A stretch of 64,000 nt of DNA from Blastopirellula marina. GTDB lineage: Bacteria; Planctomycetota; Planctomycetia; Pirellulales; Pirellulaceae. The notes under the pieces were generated by a model. The model had not been told where the DNA came from and did not search any database. It saw only the letters and a program-made list of their open reading frames with translations. The stretch is from the NCBI RefSeq assembly GCF_002967715.1, contig NZ_PUIA01000074.1, positions 248,001-312,000 of the forward strand. Reading direction: 5' to 3'. Shown one piece after another: positions 1 through 15,800 of the stretch; position 1 is the first letter of the stretch; every line of letters begins with the position of its first letter. The position numbers and the translations under genes were made by a program.

Positions 1-890
1 GAAACGAGTTGGCATCATTTAAGACAAGGTTCGAGGCACTGCTCTCGAAGGCAATCAAATTTCCATCATCGCTAATCGTAGGCCGTCGAGAAACGCGGCT
101 ACCTGCGGCAGCCCCCGTCTGATTCACCGAAATCAGCACAACCGAATTCGATTGTAGATCGTATCGGAAGACGTCGCTTGCGTTATTGGTATCTGGCAAA
201 GATGTTAGATTCTTTGCCCGGCTCTCGAAGGCAATATAGCGACCATCTGGAGTCATCGTCGGTCCGGACGATTCACCATCACCACTGCCGGTTTTCGCTA
301 CATTGATACTTACAAGATGAGTTTGCCCACCTGCCAAGTCGCGTGCATAGACATCAGCAACTGTTCCATTGCTGTCCAATTCACCAGCCACCAAATTACT
401 GGCTTCGCTCTCGAAAGCGATGACGCTGCCGTCTCCGTTGATCACACTTCCGAATGAATTTCCGTTACCCGAGCCGTTGCCTTCGGAGTTGACGGAAACC
501 AGCACAATTTCACTGGTTTGAATATCGAATCGATAAATATCCCATCCTGCATCCATATCAAGTGGTGCCAGATCAGTCGATGCACTCTCAAAGGCAACGA
601 ACTTTCCGTCAGCACTAATGACTGGGTTTAATGAGGCATTATTCCCGGAAAGTCCCGTCTGCGATTTGCTGACCAGGCTTACCTGAGCCGTTTGACGATC
701 GAAGAGATAGACGTCGGAAACGCTATTGGTGTCTTCCAGCACAAGTGGATCAATGCTCGAGAAGACGTAATACCGACCATCGTCGCTCAGGACACGACGG
801 CGATGCTGATCTGAAGTCTGACTTCCAGATACCTTCGGCGTAACAATTGCTACATTCTCGACGCCGTATGTCACCGACGGAATGGACGTG
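1..890 (-). repeat. TolB/PD40-like propeller of the giant protein, cut by the window edge
   Basis: Blades read LSDDGRYYVFSSIDPLVLED, ISADGKFVAFESASTDLAPL, INGDGSVIAFESEASNLVAG, MTPDGRYIAFESRAKNLTSL and ISDDGNLIAFESSASNLVLN, each followed by D(V/I)YxxDxQ and VSLVSxxxxG. This is the WD40-like TolB/PD40 blade with a DTNxxxDVF connector. At least five blades are visible and more should lie beyond the edge. Confidence 0.8.
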
Positions 891-3800
891 TTCAGGGACT
901 GACTGGAAGTGTATTGGCGAACAGTTTCTCCCTGCGGATTGATGCCATGGAAATGGTACTTACCCGCAGTATCCGAAACTGTTAATGGTTCTCCGGCGTC
1001 ATATTGTGAATTGTCATTGCGATCGAGATAGAACAGTGTTCCTTCCTGCGGGGGTTCGTAGTTGGCATCGAGTGGGTTTGTGCTTTCGCGGATACCACTG
1101 GCATTGAGATCCTCGAAACTCGTCCCTTCAATTCCGCCTGCGGATACGATTACTGAGAATCGCTGTTCTGCCGCACGACCTCGATAGGCATCATTGCCGA
1201 CATAGCGATCGGTCGCTGTTACAGAAATCGTTGCCGCGCCGTACATCTCCTCACTAGCATAAACGAATAATTGATCATCGATTACGGTCAACTGGATTCG
1301 CGGATCACTGCTTATGGCGGAAAAGATTACCTGGGCACCCCCCGGATGGTTGGCCGAAAGTGTGATTTGGCGTGTCTCGAATGAGGATACCAACTGCGTC
1401 GGAATTCCAGCGAAGGCAATTGGATCATCCTCATCCTTCTTGACCAGAATTCCAGCATGACTGGAGGCCAGTGTCGGCACAATATAGTCGTGCGCTGCAT
1501 CATCGAGTGGGTTCCCCCGCAGGTCGATTAGATTAAGTTCCGACAGTACCTGCGGTTCACGCACTAGCCGCACCGCGTCAGCGGCCAAATTACCATTACT
1601 CCCATTGGTGAGCGTTACTTGAAGTTCGCCGTCCAGCGTTGCAGCCGTGCCAATCTTCTGCCAAATACGTGAATCACCCTCTAAAGTGGTTCCCACTGGA
1701 TCGACTCGCTGGTTGATCACCGCCGCAAACAACGGATCACTCGATTGCGAATCATAGGCTTGGTAAATGGCTCGGCTCGTTCGGCTTTCGTGACTAGGCC
1801 ACGTTACATAGACCGCGTAAACTCCATTCTCAAGGCCATCGAACGCGAACTCGGCGGACGCTCCGGTGTCTAGTCCCGGCGTGATGCGGTAGTCACCCTC
1901 GAACGCGTTCTCATTCGAGCCACCGCTCCAGAAGTTGCCTGTTTCGCTATAACCACGGTCGTGGTCATCAACCATCGCCTGGCCAGCCAAAACATCGATA
2001 CTGGACAAGAAATTATCCCTCAGGTTGATCTCTCGCAAAGACGCCAAGTTGCCCAGCGGTCGCGGGTCTGCGATGTGATTTCCTGACAGATCGAGATACT
2101 CAAGAGAGACGAGGTTATGGAGTGGGCCAACACCGTCTGTCAGATCAATATCCTTGTTTGGATCGGTCGGATCGTAATCGTCACGAATCATTAAACCGGC
2201 TACGCTTAACCAACGCAGATTTTCCAGTTCTTTCAGGTGTGAAAGCTCGATTTCACTGCCTGATTGATAATCGAGACTAACGTACGTCAAGAATAGTAAT
2301 TCGCTTAGCGGTGCGAGAGCATCTATTCCGTCTAACGAGTTGAAATCAGCAACGAGTCCCCGAAGGAGTCGAGCGCCACTCTCAGTGCCTACCAGATCAA
2401 TAGCCGCTTGCTCGTTCTTCGATCGAACAAGATCTAACCCGTCAAAATCCTCTCGCCCCGTGAAGCGTCCAGGGGTAAGAGGTGCAAGATCTAAGATTGA
2501 GTTATTCGCGATATTCAGATGCTGTAGATTGGTCAGGAACTCTAGACCGCTCAGTGAGGTGACACCGCGATTACTTACATCCAGGTAGGTAATTTCCGCT
2601 AGGTCTTTTGCAGAGAAGGGAATCTCCAAGCGAGGATCGTTGGCTTGAAGCGGGGGATTGGCGTAAATAAGTTCAGCAATCGCCTGTCGCAACTGGGGGT
2701 CTTCGATCTCAACATCTGGGTTGATATTCCGGGTGACCGTTGCTCCCGTTTCGCTGGCAACAGAGTCTATCTGGAATTCATCCGTTGCTAAGTCACGAAT
2801 CTCCGATGGATCCGCAACGAATTGATCGTGACCTGTATCTCCAAAGACAATGTCAACATCCTCATTCGAGAAGATCGTATCGTCCCCATCACCGCCATGG
2901 ATCACGTCACGGTCGGGGTTATGGTAAGTTACCCGTGTTTGCCCTGCGAAAGGCGCGTTGATTTCGAAGGTGATCGGCAATGAGGTTGGGTTTCCATCTC
3001 CATCCACGGGTCCGCTTCCACCGCCAGTAACCTCGGGATCATACAGGCGGACAAAATAGGTTGCCGCATCGAATTCCCTCATGTCAACAAGACTCGCTCG
3101 TTCTGCCATCACCGCGCCATCACTGCGAATGATGTCCATTAAGATGCCATTCGAGCGAGGATTGATCTCCAAGCGAGTTTCCCCGACGGTATCGGCGGCG
3201 GGATCAACCGTGCTCCGCTGAATATTCAAGCGGATATACGGGTCCTGCATTTCTACTCGCAACGATACACGAGTTAACCCCCTGGCTACAAAATCGCGTA
3301 ATGTCTCCAGAAGCCACGGATCTTGTGCATCTTCAGAGCCAAATCTCGCGACTCCTGTTTCGTCAAAGATTTCAAGTTCTCGAGATAGGGCCGTCTGAAG
3401 GGGATCATGATTGTCGAGGTAGTCTAGATCAATGACGCCATCCCCCTCGTCCGCTAGGACGGTGATTCGTAAAGAAGCACCGAGATCTTCAACAACGGGA
3501 CGTGCATCAGTTTCACCAAAAGACCTTTCGCCTTCAGCAAATGTTTTCCAAAGCGTCTGACCGGCAGCTGTCGTAAAGAATACCCGTCCTTGACCATCCG
3601 AACGAGCAAGCACGTCCTGCGGATCAATTAGGCTCTGGTCCGATTGAGCAGCGACTTGTTCGGCAATTTGTCCATCGGAAAGATGCCAAAGTCTCTCCGC
3701 GCCTTGTGCATCTTCAGCGATAAAATAGAGGTCTGAGCCGCTTGGAATTAGCTGCGAAGGCAGAGAAGACGTCGTCAAGACAAAGCTGGTAGTAACCGCA

Positions 3801-6800
3801 GTTCCCATCGATCGCCACAGGCCTGTGCCACCACGTCCATTGTCACTTGTGGCATAGAAGTAAAGATCATTACCTACAGCGGTGGGAAGGGAAATGTCGT
3901 CAAAGTCAGATGCCAATAGCTCTGCAACGGTCGGTGCAGACGGATTGACGACAATGAGGTCCTGGTTGGGTATCGAGCGAACGACGAACAAGCGATTTTC
4001 GCTGGCAGTGACACTTTCTACGCCGACGACCTGTTGTCCGCCTTCGGTCACAACATCGATTCCACTGCCATCGGGTTTAACGTACCAGAGCCGGAAATCC
4101 GTATCTTGATTGCGAGCGCTCACGTATACATGCTCGCTGGAAGGACCGAACGCTGCAATTTGGTTCACGGAAGAGATGGTGTCGATCTGCTCGGCTTGCG
4201 GAACGAGTACCGCTTGAGTGCCCGGCGTAACACGCCACAGCCCAAAACGCCCATTGATTGCGTTGTTTGCCAGGAAATACAGCGTATCCTGCCCTCCAAA
4301 TTGGGCGGCAGTCAGGTCTTGTGTAACAGAGAACGATTGTCCCCCGCTGCGGGTTAACTCGGAGATGGTTGATCCATCAATCTGGTAGAGTTTGCCACCG
4401 TCGCTGAAGAATATGTGACCACCAAGCGTGACAATTTCATCGGTGGCTGATAGATCGAACTGAATGGAAGAGGTCAGGGGTTCGGCGACCGTACTCCCAC
4501 TGGGAACCCGCCACCACTGATTATCCTTCTGGCCTAAAAAGTAGAGATCATCCGAGTCGTTGACAATAAAACGGCTCGGCTCCGGCAGGGTTCTGCCTAG
4601 AGCATCGGTCACTAGATGTGTATCGGCCACCGTTCCTTCCGTGGTTCTCCACAATGCTCCATCAGCGCTAAAGAACAACTGGCTGCCAACAAAGGCCGCG
4701 TGCTGCAAGTTGATCTCTTGCGGAAAACGCAAAACTTCTGCCTGATAATCGAGTGCTAGATTCGCTTCGCGTAGCAACTCCTCCGGATCATCTGCATACT
4801 TGGCCAGTGACGACAAGTCAAACTGGAATAGTCCGGCTTCCGTGCCTCCATTGCCAACGCGAAGATCGCTCGGACGGACCGTTGTTGGCTCAAGGTACGG
4901 ATCGGCGAGCATATCGAACGTTAGCGAAACATTATCCGCATAGTGCCCTTGAAATTCCGATGCGGACACGTCGTTATCGAAGCCATCTTCTACTGCGATC
5001 AGCGAAATCGCCAGGTACGTTGCTCCAACTGGTACCGTGTATGTAACACTCGCTTGCTCCCATGTCGACTTGTCGGTATCGGAAAATAGGCTCGAAGTCG
5101 CCTGACTGATGGCAGATTGTTGTGCCGAGCCAAAGTCTTCCATCGATCCGCTGTAGGCCGAGATCGTAACACGAAATTCGGTATCAGGCATGTCTGGTGG
5201 TATGAGCGACTCATTTACCAGTCGATTGAAGTAACTGGTGAGTGTCGCTTCAACATTTCCACTTTGACCGATACCTGGATAAGAACTCAAATCAACTAAC
5301 TGAACCGCGTTTGATTGAGTGAACGTCGATCCGCCAGGCATATCAGGAGTAGGTGTCGTCCGATCAAATCGCAGCATGTAGCCGCCGTCTTGCGGTATCA
5401 CCAGCGATCCAAATAGATCGTCCGAGGTCACTACCGAGGTTAGATCCCCGCCCCAAATTCCCGGCAAGGTCGGCAAATCTCCAGGTGAATGACGAGAGAG
5501 ATTTTCAAAGCTCGAATTCTCGAGTAGGCGTCCTCCCAAAAGTATCTGGACAGCATCCTGGGATTCCAAAGAGAGTGGGGCATAAGGTTTCGGACCAACC
5601 TGAATGTAATTCCCTGGTAGTCCGTCACCAAGTGTTGTGAACTGGAACCAACTCTCCCCATTGTCAAGCTCAGCTCTAAAGGATTCAGGACGGCCGGTAG
5701 CGCGATTTACAACAAATTCGCCACTACCTGTGATCACGCGATTGGCTAAGACCTGAATTCCTGAATCCGGAATCAAGTCTCTATTACCGCTGCCTTCAAC
5801 GACGTAGATCCTACCGGCATCGGTGATCAGGTTACCACTGGCAACGTCGAAGCCAGACGCCCCCAATACAATGTCATCAAAGCGATCGGCGTTCGTATTT
5901 AGCCCAGGGGAAGTGGCTAAATGGGTAATGACCCCAGCACTACCGCCGCCGATGATTCGGACATCTGCCGAGGTGACGCGAACCTGTCCCGAGTGCTGAA
6001 GGATGTCCCAGAAGACGTAAGCGGTCCCTTCGACTGCCTTACTTCCAACCTTGGTGACTTCCAGTACGGCGACGTCCGTCTTGAAATCTCCGTCATAATC
6101 ACCGGCGGTTGCCTGAAGCGAGACTGAAGCGCCACTTTTGGTAGACGCTTTGATAGTAACAACATGCTCACTTCCACCATTAGTTCCCAGGTAGATGGCA
6201 AGATCGTTGTTAATTGCCAGTGCATAATCATCAAGGCCATCTCCGTTCAAATCACCTAGATCTACCCTCGACTCTGGAGAAGAAATCACCGTCGGAATTA
6301 ACGTAGTCGGATATCGCTCAGGAGTGCGACTGCCGGCGATGTATCCCACAGGACTACCGTCTGAGGCGAGCACAATATCGTCGTAACCATCCCCATCGAT
6401 GTCCATCGGCCCGACAAGGAGGTCCGGGCCATCAATGTTCAATTGTGCATGATTGATAACCATGTCCGCCCGCGAAGAGATCGACTCCACAGTGCTAAAA
6501 TCGATTGGACCGAGCAGAACATAGCTCTTGGTTGTTGCGTTGGGCGAAGCCCCGGTAGCGATAAAATCTTGGAATGAGTCACCATTGATGTCCCCCAAAA
6601 GCCGCAGTTGAGAGAGCTGTTCTGAGGCGAAACTGCCCAGGAGTCCCATTCCATTGGCAACACTGACCTTTTCTCCGGATTGCAGGTCAATATCCTGCTC
6701 AGTTGCTGGCGTCACAAACCCTGCCGGTGTCGCCAGGGGATAGTCGAAGAATGAATCGGGATCGTCCAGACCGCCAGTAAACTCAGGTGGAGATTTGACA

Positions 6801-9800
6801 ATTGGTTGTCCGGTCAAGACGTGGAGATTGATATCTACCAAAGAATCCGCAATGGCAAGTTCTGCAAATGGATTGCTTTTGTCCGGATCGCTCGACAATC
6901 GATTCGCGTTAACATTGCCGACTGTTCCAAAGAAATAACGTGGGGTTTCGTTGTCGTCTTCCAGATACAGCGGACTGCCTGTTTCGATCACCAAGTCCGG
7001 GCGCTGCAACAGCCGGGACGTGCTAAAGTCGCCGACTTTGCCGCCCAGCACCACATGACCAACGGCATGTTTTAACTGGGCACCACTTCCGTCGATTCTA
7101 AACGAATCTTCAGCAACAATAGTTCCTACATCGTCCAGCCCATCGCCATTAATATCTCCCAGTCCTATCACCCCAGAAACGCTTTCAAGATGAATCGGGG
7201 AGAAGCTGCCACCACGGAAGATATATGATTCGGTGCCTAAATTTAATGCGAAATCCTGGCGAGGCGATGGATCTACGCCGTTTCCATCGAGAACGATTCC
7301 ACTGTCCGGCAGAATGTTACCCAACGGTTCCAAAACAGCATTGGAATACATTGAAGAGGACGTCCACGATACATCAGCAATCGATGTAATCACGTCAGAA
7401 GTGATTCCATGCTCGCCGTATAACACGTATACGCTGCTTGCGGAAGCCCCAGCTGTCCTTTCGCTGAAGATCGCAATGTCGCCTCGATCGCCATTTACCT
7501 TGTTTCCGAGACCATTGAAGTCACCGATGCCAGCTACACTCAATCCAAGGTGATCACCAGGCTGAGCACCGACAATGATGGTATCGGGGGTAATGACTTC
7601 TTCGAGTTTCGTTCGAACAACTATGTCATCGACATACCAACCTTCGTAGTTATTATTCGAAGAGTCTCCAGTATCGAAGCTGAATTGCAATCGAACTTCT
7701 TGCCCCTGGAAGGCGGAAAGGTCCACTTCGATCGATTCCCAAGCTCCAGCCGTATTTGCGGAAAGGCTGTCATCTTCGGTGGATAGCAAGAGCACCGTCC
7801 CAGATCCCGTAATCAGGCTCACTTCAGCGATATCGAACGACGTGGCGAGTTCCCTGTCCAATAAGTGATTGAAGTGCAACTGGATAGCCTGTCCCGTACC
7901 GAGATTCGGCAAGACAATCGGGCTGGACACCAAGACTCCGCTAGTTCGGGAATCGGTGTTGTAAGTTCCGGTTTGCTCAACTCCAAACCAAAAGCTTGCA
8001 TCACCAGTATGGACAGAATCGTTTCCACGTCGCTGTGTTACATGCCAGAGCCCCGTCGCTTGCCAGTCATCACTTGTTGGAGCAGCCACAGAATCGCTGA
8101 AGTCAACAGAATACACAATACCCGTCGATCGCCATTGCTCCGAGCCATGATATACCCGTACTTCACCAGCTGCATTGGCTTCGTCAGGCAAACCAACAGC
8201 AAGATCATCGGCCCCATCTCCGCCGACATCGCCGACCGAAGACAACGATAACAAGCCTGTGCCAAGGTTCCGAAGTACGATATCCGAGGTTAGCGGTGTC
8301 GATGCATTGCCCAAATTAAATACATTGGGATCAAGGACGTTTGCCGTTAAATAGATTGTCTGTGACCATGGATTTCTCTGTCCATCGATCCAACCCAAGT
8401 TAGCCCGAAGGGGGTGCTCTAGGTCCATCGGGATGATACCGGTAGGATCCTCGACCAGGGAGATTTCTAGCGACTGGCCCGCAACGAGACGCAGACGAAT
8501 CCGCCCCGATTCGTCTACCAAAGCGGTTACTTGTGTTCCGATTCCTGCTCGTGTCAGGCCCAAATTGAGCGCCGTCAAGTTCCCCTGTGCATTAGCCTCG
8601 CTGGCAAGTACTTCGACCGACTGCCACGTACCACCATCGAGCTGAACCCAAAAACTCGCATCCCGGGCAATCGTATCAGGGTTCGTCTTGCCGACGATAT
8701 CGAATGCGTCATCGCGACCCAGCAGAATATGGACTTGTCCTTCGATACCACTGTTCGACAAACCGATGGCTAGATCAACAATTCCATCCCCATTGAAGTC
8801 GCCTGACGTAAAGACAGTCTGTGGGTCTCCGAGAGTTCCGAGAACCGCGGCTGGAATTGCAAAATCTACGGTGCGTGCAGGTGAAATTGATTCACCCCCG
8901 AAATAGAGTCGAGCAACATTTCCTTCCACTGATTCCAATACATGCCCAATGAAGTCATCGTAACCGTCTCCATTCATATCGCCGATCGGAATCACGACGG
9001 GCCTATCCGCTGCATCTGCTGGAGTTAGCGAAGTACCTTCCTTCGCGGCATCAACATCGATTGTTGTGCCTAGCTTTTGATCCGCGAGAAATTTCAGCTC
9101 GTAGGTTGATCCGAAAGGTTCAACGAGGGCTGGATTGCCGAGCTGTTGGCTGCGTAGTGGATTGGACGTATTTTCCTTAAGGAAGAGGTCACTTTCAGTA
9201 ACGCCATCCACGGTAAGGATCTCTAAGTGCTGACCGGTCGTACTCCAGAAAGCTAGTCGTCCATCCAATTCACCGACGCGAATCGTCGAGGGGAGTTGTG
9301 ACTGAATCGCGTTGAGCAAATCCGTCATGCTTTGCCGCGAGGCAGCGTACGTCAAACTGACTTCAACGTCCCCTAGGGCCAGCAATGGGTCTTCAGAACT
9401 AAACACTCGAATTGAGAAATCGGCGAAGTCACTTATACCAGGCTGTGAGTCGCTGCCGACGGCGAAGTTGGTCACGCGCTGCGAGCCAACCACAGCGTAC
9501 GAATACGGATTGACAACTCGAATCAGATAATACTCAGGTACACCAGCGAACTCTTCAACAGGTACGACATGGACAGCCTCACTGGGATCAATGTCAATCC
9601 CTGGGAATAACTGAACAGTCAGGTCGTTCTGTTGAGTTTCGTCTGACCTGAGGGAGTTAAAGATTTGTTGTGAGATTGCATCCAATCGATCGTCCGATCG
9701 TCGGAAGACTACTTCCAACATGTCGCGAGTTAACAGTGCGGACGTGGCATCGCCAAACGAAGCCTGGGCCCCTACGGAGAACGCAGGAGGCGCTGGCACG

Positions 9801-12800
9801 ACAAACCAGTCAGCAAAATCGCCGAGATGGAAGTTTAGTCCTTCGACGACTGGGCTTCGATCTAGCTCTCGGAATAGGACGCTATAGTCGACTGATATCA
9901 GCGCGGCATTCGAAGGCTCGTCATTGCGGCCGGCGGCATCGCCGGAAGCAATTTCAAACCTATCTGGAGTAATTTGTGAAGGACCACCAGCAATCCAGTC
10001 GTTCTCGCTACCACCGAAGACCTGGTCGTTTCCTCCACCACCACGAATGACATCTAAGCCAGCGCCACCATCGATGATGTCATTACCGGCACCGCCAAAC
10101 AGGCGGTCATTCCCAGGCCCACCGAGAATCGTCAGATTCCCAAGTTGGGCTTGCTGCGAGAAATCCTGAGGATCGATCCCCCATTCACTTCCACCGATCA
10201 GATATTCGGGATCGGCATGAACTTCGTCGTCCCCCGACTGGGTATTTATGACGAATGATTCTACAGTGCTATCCCCGAACTGATCTTTCGTGACTTGGAA
10301 GAAAGCATAGTGTTGCAACTCTTCGCCAGTTAAATCATCTGCAATCGCAAATCGCTGCTGTTCGACATTCCAAACTTTGCTAGTTACTTCGTATCGGTGA
10401 AGAATCGTGTTGTAGCGTACGGCTACATTGTCGGGAACTTCACGCCCCAGGGAATCGAGATCGCCTCCGAGGAACAAGACCCGATCTTCCCCTTCACCAC
10501 CGTCAAAGCGATCGTTGTATGTTGGAATAAAGGTTCGCTGATCTCCTTCACCAACAAACCGTTCTGTCGATTTAATGAGTGGAAGTCCAGAGGGGACAAT
10601 CTGGAACGTATCACGGCCTGGACCACCCCACATCAGGTCGCTTGCTTGAGCATCGGCACCACCGTTGAGAACGTCGTCACCTTCTTCGCCGAAAATCCAC
10701 TCCTCGCCAGAACCGCCTGACAGTCGGTCGTTACCGGTTCCCCCTAGGATAATATCGCGTCGAACGATCGACAGGGTATTCGACAAATCGACTACCAATT
10801 GATGGCTGGCATCCGGCTTGATTTGGGTGTCCCCAGGCAGGACACCAATTGCTGGAAGCAGTTCGTAGTCTGCGGAGTTTTCGTTGGCAACATCCGTACT
10901 CGATACACGGAGGTAATAGTCTCCTTCCGGCAGGCTTTCCAGATGTACAAACACTGTGGAACTAATATCGGTGCGAGCCGTCCTAAGCAGCGGCAGCCCA
11001 AAGTCGTCCAATTCAACGGTACCAGTTTCGTCGAAGTATTGCAGGACGTTGCCATTCGCATCGAGCAACTCCAGCAGAATTGGTTTGGTAGACTGAAGTC
11101 GCGAGAGGGTAATGCGATCATCCGCAGATCCGACGGACGATTCCGGTAGTGCCTCACTCGAGTTGGGGAGAGGACGAGGTTCAGGTTTGAAATGAAATCG
11201 GTAGTAGTCAACATCGTCGCCACTATGCAGTGTTAGGTTACTAACGAGACCGACGTTAGCAATGTCCGGAATACTCGCGGCTTGTGCTAATTGATCATTG
11301 CCTGCGATACCTTCCATGAAATCCTGCGTTATGACATCGAGTTGATATCGTGTCGGAACACGGTCAGTATCAATATGAAGGTAATACGGCGTGCCTGCGG
11401 TCAGCCCCAGCCCCGCCAAGTCGAGACGGTGTACGGCACCTCGTTGGGCTGCTGTTTGGGCCAAAACGACATTGCTGTCTAAATCGTATCCGTTTCCATC
11501 AAACTGATACAACTTGAACGTTAGGCGGTCTTCGGCGGAAAGACTGGTCAATTCAATTGCATCGCCAGAAGCAGGATCGTCAGCAAGAATGAAAGTAAAC
11601 CAATCCTCGTCCACGACGCTATCAATCGTCAGTCCGACAATGGTTTGAGACCTGTCTAATGTTAGCTGGTTATCACCAACAAGGCCTTCCGCTGGAATTC
11701 TTAATGCGTCTGTCGCAGTGACATTTGGGCTTTCGATTAGCAAGACCGTTTCATCATTCGCCTCATTGGTCACAAAACCAATTGAATCGCCAAATCGTCT
11801 CGCAGAAACCAGATCGCCAAGGATAAGATCGCCAGCACCTGCTACTGGGGTCTTGAGCAAACTAGCGTTAATATCCTCGATGAGGTCATCCAGGTTCGCA
11901 TTATCTGGTAGCTGAAGGTTGTCAACTGTCTGGTACGCTTTGATCGTTACGGTTGTTGGGTCCGAAACGGACGCGCTACCTATTCCCCGATATGGAAGGG
12001 ACACGATCAGATTAAATTGCGCATCCTGTGACAACTGACCATTGAAATCACCAGGGACAGGCAATCCGACCGCGGCTGTCGGTGCCGTGAGGACAACCGC
12101 ATTGCTTGGGCTCTCATTTCCCTGCGCCTCTTCGCTCGCATCCGGCAGGATTGCCGAGCCTTCCTGAATGTCAACAATGTCATCACCAGCACCGGCATCG
12201 ATCCAGACAGAGCGTGTCACTGTCGGACCGACAATAACTTGATCATTCCCATCTAAAGCATCAATAATGATCGCCTGGAAATCTCCCTCTGGCGGCAGTA
12301 GTCCACGAACATCGACCTCGTTTCGCTGCTCGCGAATAGAAATCTGACCTTCGCTGTAGTGAAACTGCTCCGAAGCGACTGCATTCATTCCCATGATCGC
12401 CAAGGCAGGTTCGGCCCGCTGCTCTGGCGTAAGTTGAGTACGAGAGAACTCTGACGCAAGCTCAAACCGAATTGACTCGCGGCTCTTACCGTTGAGCTGC
12501 GTTTCAACCACTTTACGGGCTTCGATTTGGTTCAGCCCCATTGAGGAGTTACGGAATCCACTCGCTAGAAGTGCATCATTGAGATCTTGCACCAAGTCAT
12601 CGATACTTCGGTTATCGAGCGTTGCAGCTTGCAACACTTTGACCTCGACAGGCTGACCTCCAAACAAGCTAAGAAAGAATACCGCGTCGCCGGTAAGCTG
12701 GCCTTGCCGGTGTTCAGCCAGGTCGACCAGCCCGAGTGCGAGTTCTGCAGCCGCGTTGGGCGTTTCTATGCGTAAGTGGCGGGCAGACGATAGTTGTAAT

Positions 12801-15800
12801 CGTCCGTTAACAAGTCCTGCGGTCACTTGGCCTTCTAATCCGGCAGATACAAGCGCGGCCTGGACTGCCACGAGCACTTCCTCTGAGGAGCCATCAACAG
12901 ATGTCTCGGCTGCCGGAACGGCAACTTCGACTGACTGCCCATCGTCAACAACTAGCAGGAACGTCGCATCGCTGTTCAAGGAATCAGGTAGAGTGGCGTT
13001 GCCCGTGACAAATGCCTGAACGGGCAATTGCCCCGTGAGGTGGTGATCGAAGAATTGATCTTCCGGGTTCCAGATCGGGGCCCCATTTTCATCCACGGCG
13101 TCAAAGTCGAGCTGAACCTGTGCGTCAAACGTGAAGTTGCCGTTGTTACCCGTAAGACGGGTAATCAGATGACGACCTTGAAGGACGCTATTGGGTTCGG
13201 TGACGTAGTCGACTGTAATCACGTCGTCCAGGTTGCTGCCGCCGTAGTACCAGACCTGATTCGACTGCTTGGCATATTCTTTCCACTCGTCACCTGCTAA
13301 GTTTCCATCAAGTGATTGGAAGGTTTCTCCACGTCGATTGAATAGCGTATCCGACTGACCAGCAGGAGCGCCGTTACCATAAAGGAAATCAAGGCCCGTT
13401 CCACCAAACAGAGAATCCGCGGCGATTGAGCTGCCAAGCATCCGGTTAAGCCCGGTATCTTCCGCAGAAATGGTAAAGTCGAGTTCCAACACCCCTTCGG
13501 CACCCACACTTGGCAATAGTTCATACTGTAGCGGGAAGTCACCACTTCCGTACACTTCCAGCGTATATGTGCCTGCGGCCCTTCCGACCAGGCTTAAATC
13601 GATATTCGGCTGTAGAGAGGTATCGATTGCCAGGACTTCTTCGCCTGCGGAATCGAGAATCCGCGCAATGAGAATCCCAGTTCCTTTCAGATGGCGAAGA
13701 GAGATGGTATCGTCTGCCGTTCCAACCTCACTAAGCTGAAACTTGATCCTATCAACATCATCTTCCGCTTCGATAGCGAGGCCGAAGATTCTGGCAAGTG
13801 ATTCAATCGAGATCAGTTGTGCCTGCTGAAGCGTCAAGCCGGTAAACTGACTGAGTTTTTGTGCGTCGTCCAAATCGATGGCGACGCGTGTGTCGTCTCG
13901 CAAGTTCCCAGCGGGGTCGACAAAGACACCGAATTGTCCGGTATCGATCGAGAGTGACAAGACATCTGCAGAGAACGTCAGCTGCCCTTCCGACAACATT
14001 CCAACGGTTACCGGAACGATCATCGAATCCAATACCGATTGCAGGTCGTCGACCAGGTCCGCCCGACTTTCATTGTCGACGGTCATCTCTGCTGGCAAAG
14101 TAATATGGACCGGTTCGTGATCGTCCCAGGCCAGGACGAATTCGGCTGGTTTGTTCAGTACCCCATTTACTGGCATGGGCGCGAACGCACTCAAAACGGC
14201 TAAGCCGTCTTCCCGATTCGCCATAGCTCCATCCATGAAATGCAAGGGCCCCGATGGCTCGACGCTCCAGGCGAACAAGATGTTCTTTCCACGGCCCCCT
14301 AGGACGTCATCGTTACCAGTACCAGCGTATAGCACGTCGAAGTCCGAGGCATCGCCTACTCCCGAATCGCCCCAGATTCGGTCATCTCCTCCCATACCGA
14401 ACACCAGGTCACTACCAGACCCGCCATCGAGACGATCTCTTGCATTCGATCCGCGAAGAATGTCATCGCCGGGACCACCATCAAGAACCGCAACGAAGTC
14501 ATCACTACGACTGATCAGCGCAGAAACATCCACCGCGCTGAGGCCTTCCGCCATCTCGATTACGTCATTTCCACTTAAACCGGAAATACGGAACTGCTCT
14601 ACGAGAGGAGAACCGTCAGCCCGACGCCACTTACCAAGTAGCGTTTCAACATGCAAATCAGGGCGTTTGAGTTTCGTCACCAGGCGTTCTGAACCCTGCA
14701 GTCCAACCGCCATCCCCAATTCACTGAGGTTACTTCCGGCAGTCAATGCCAACTCGGCTTTCCGTCCCAGCCCAGTGGTTACGAATGCAATTTGCCGAGT
14801 CCCAATGGCAACGGCCTCGACCAGGCCAGACAATGGAGTCGAATCAATGACCACGGATATCGCAGCGGCCAAGTCACGAATCGTACCATGATCGAAAACC
14901 GGAAGTGAAATGCTACCTGTAATCTGTTGATCCAGAGTAAGCGTCAGTTCGACAGGCCCGGTGATGATCGGATCAATTTCGACTTCGAGACTCGAAACAA
15001 CAGCGACTTCTTCAGAAAGTCGGATAATGTCATCCCCTGTCGTTCCCTCGATAAGAACAATATCGGTGGCGTTGTCATCCGGCCCGCTCAGTTGATCTCC
15101 GAAACGGTAATGCCCATCCAAGTCGTCACCGAATTCAGAGTAGGTGCCCGTATCGAGCACCATCATATCGATGCCGCCATCGCCAAACAGCTGATCGCTT
15201 CCATCCTGACCTTCGATCCAGTCGGAATCGGCTCCGCCACGAATGAAGTCGCGACCACCACCGCCATACAACTGGTCCTCACCCGAACCGCCGCGGATGA
15301 TATCGTCACCACCTAGCGTGTCAGCTTCCGAGTTCGTCGCATAATTGGGGCCCCGCAAATAGTCACCTAATATGACATCATTGCCGGCACCCCCGATCAA
15401 GACTTCCCGACGAATATTGCCATAAAGAAAGTCACCGCCACCTCCCCCGAATAGCTGATCGCCCGCCATGCTGATTTGCGTCACGCGATCAACTTCTGCA
15501 TAGGCATACAGGTAGTCGATTCCATCGCCGCCAAATAGTCGCTGACCATCCAAACTACCAAAAAAATCCCCAACGTCACCGAACACATGGTCCGAGCCAG
15601 CATCACCCATGACGACATCAATTCCTGCGTCGCCATGCACAATATCGTCGTTGGCCCCACCACGAACTAAGTCATTGCCAGAGCCTCCTAGAACCAGGTC
15701 ATTCCCTGAACCACCATCGATATAGTCAGGATCTTCCTGGCCATCGATGTCGTCCTGATCTCCACCGCCGAACACGAAGTCACGGCCGGAACCTGCCCGG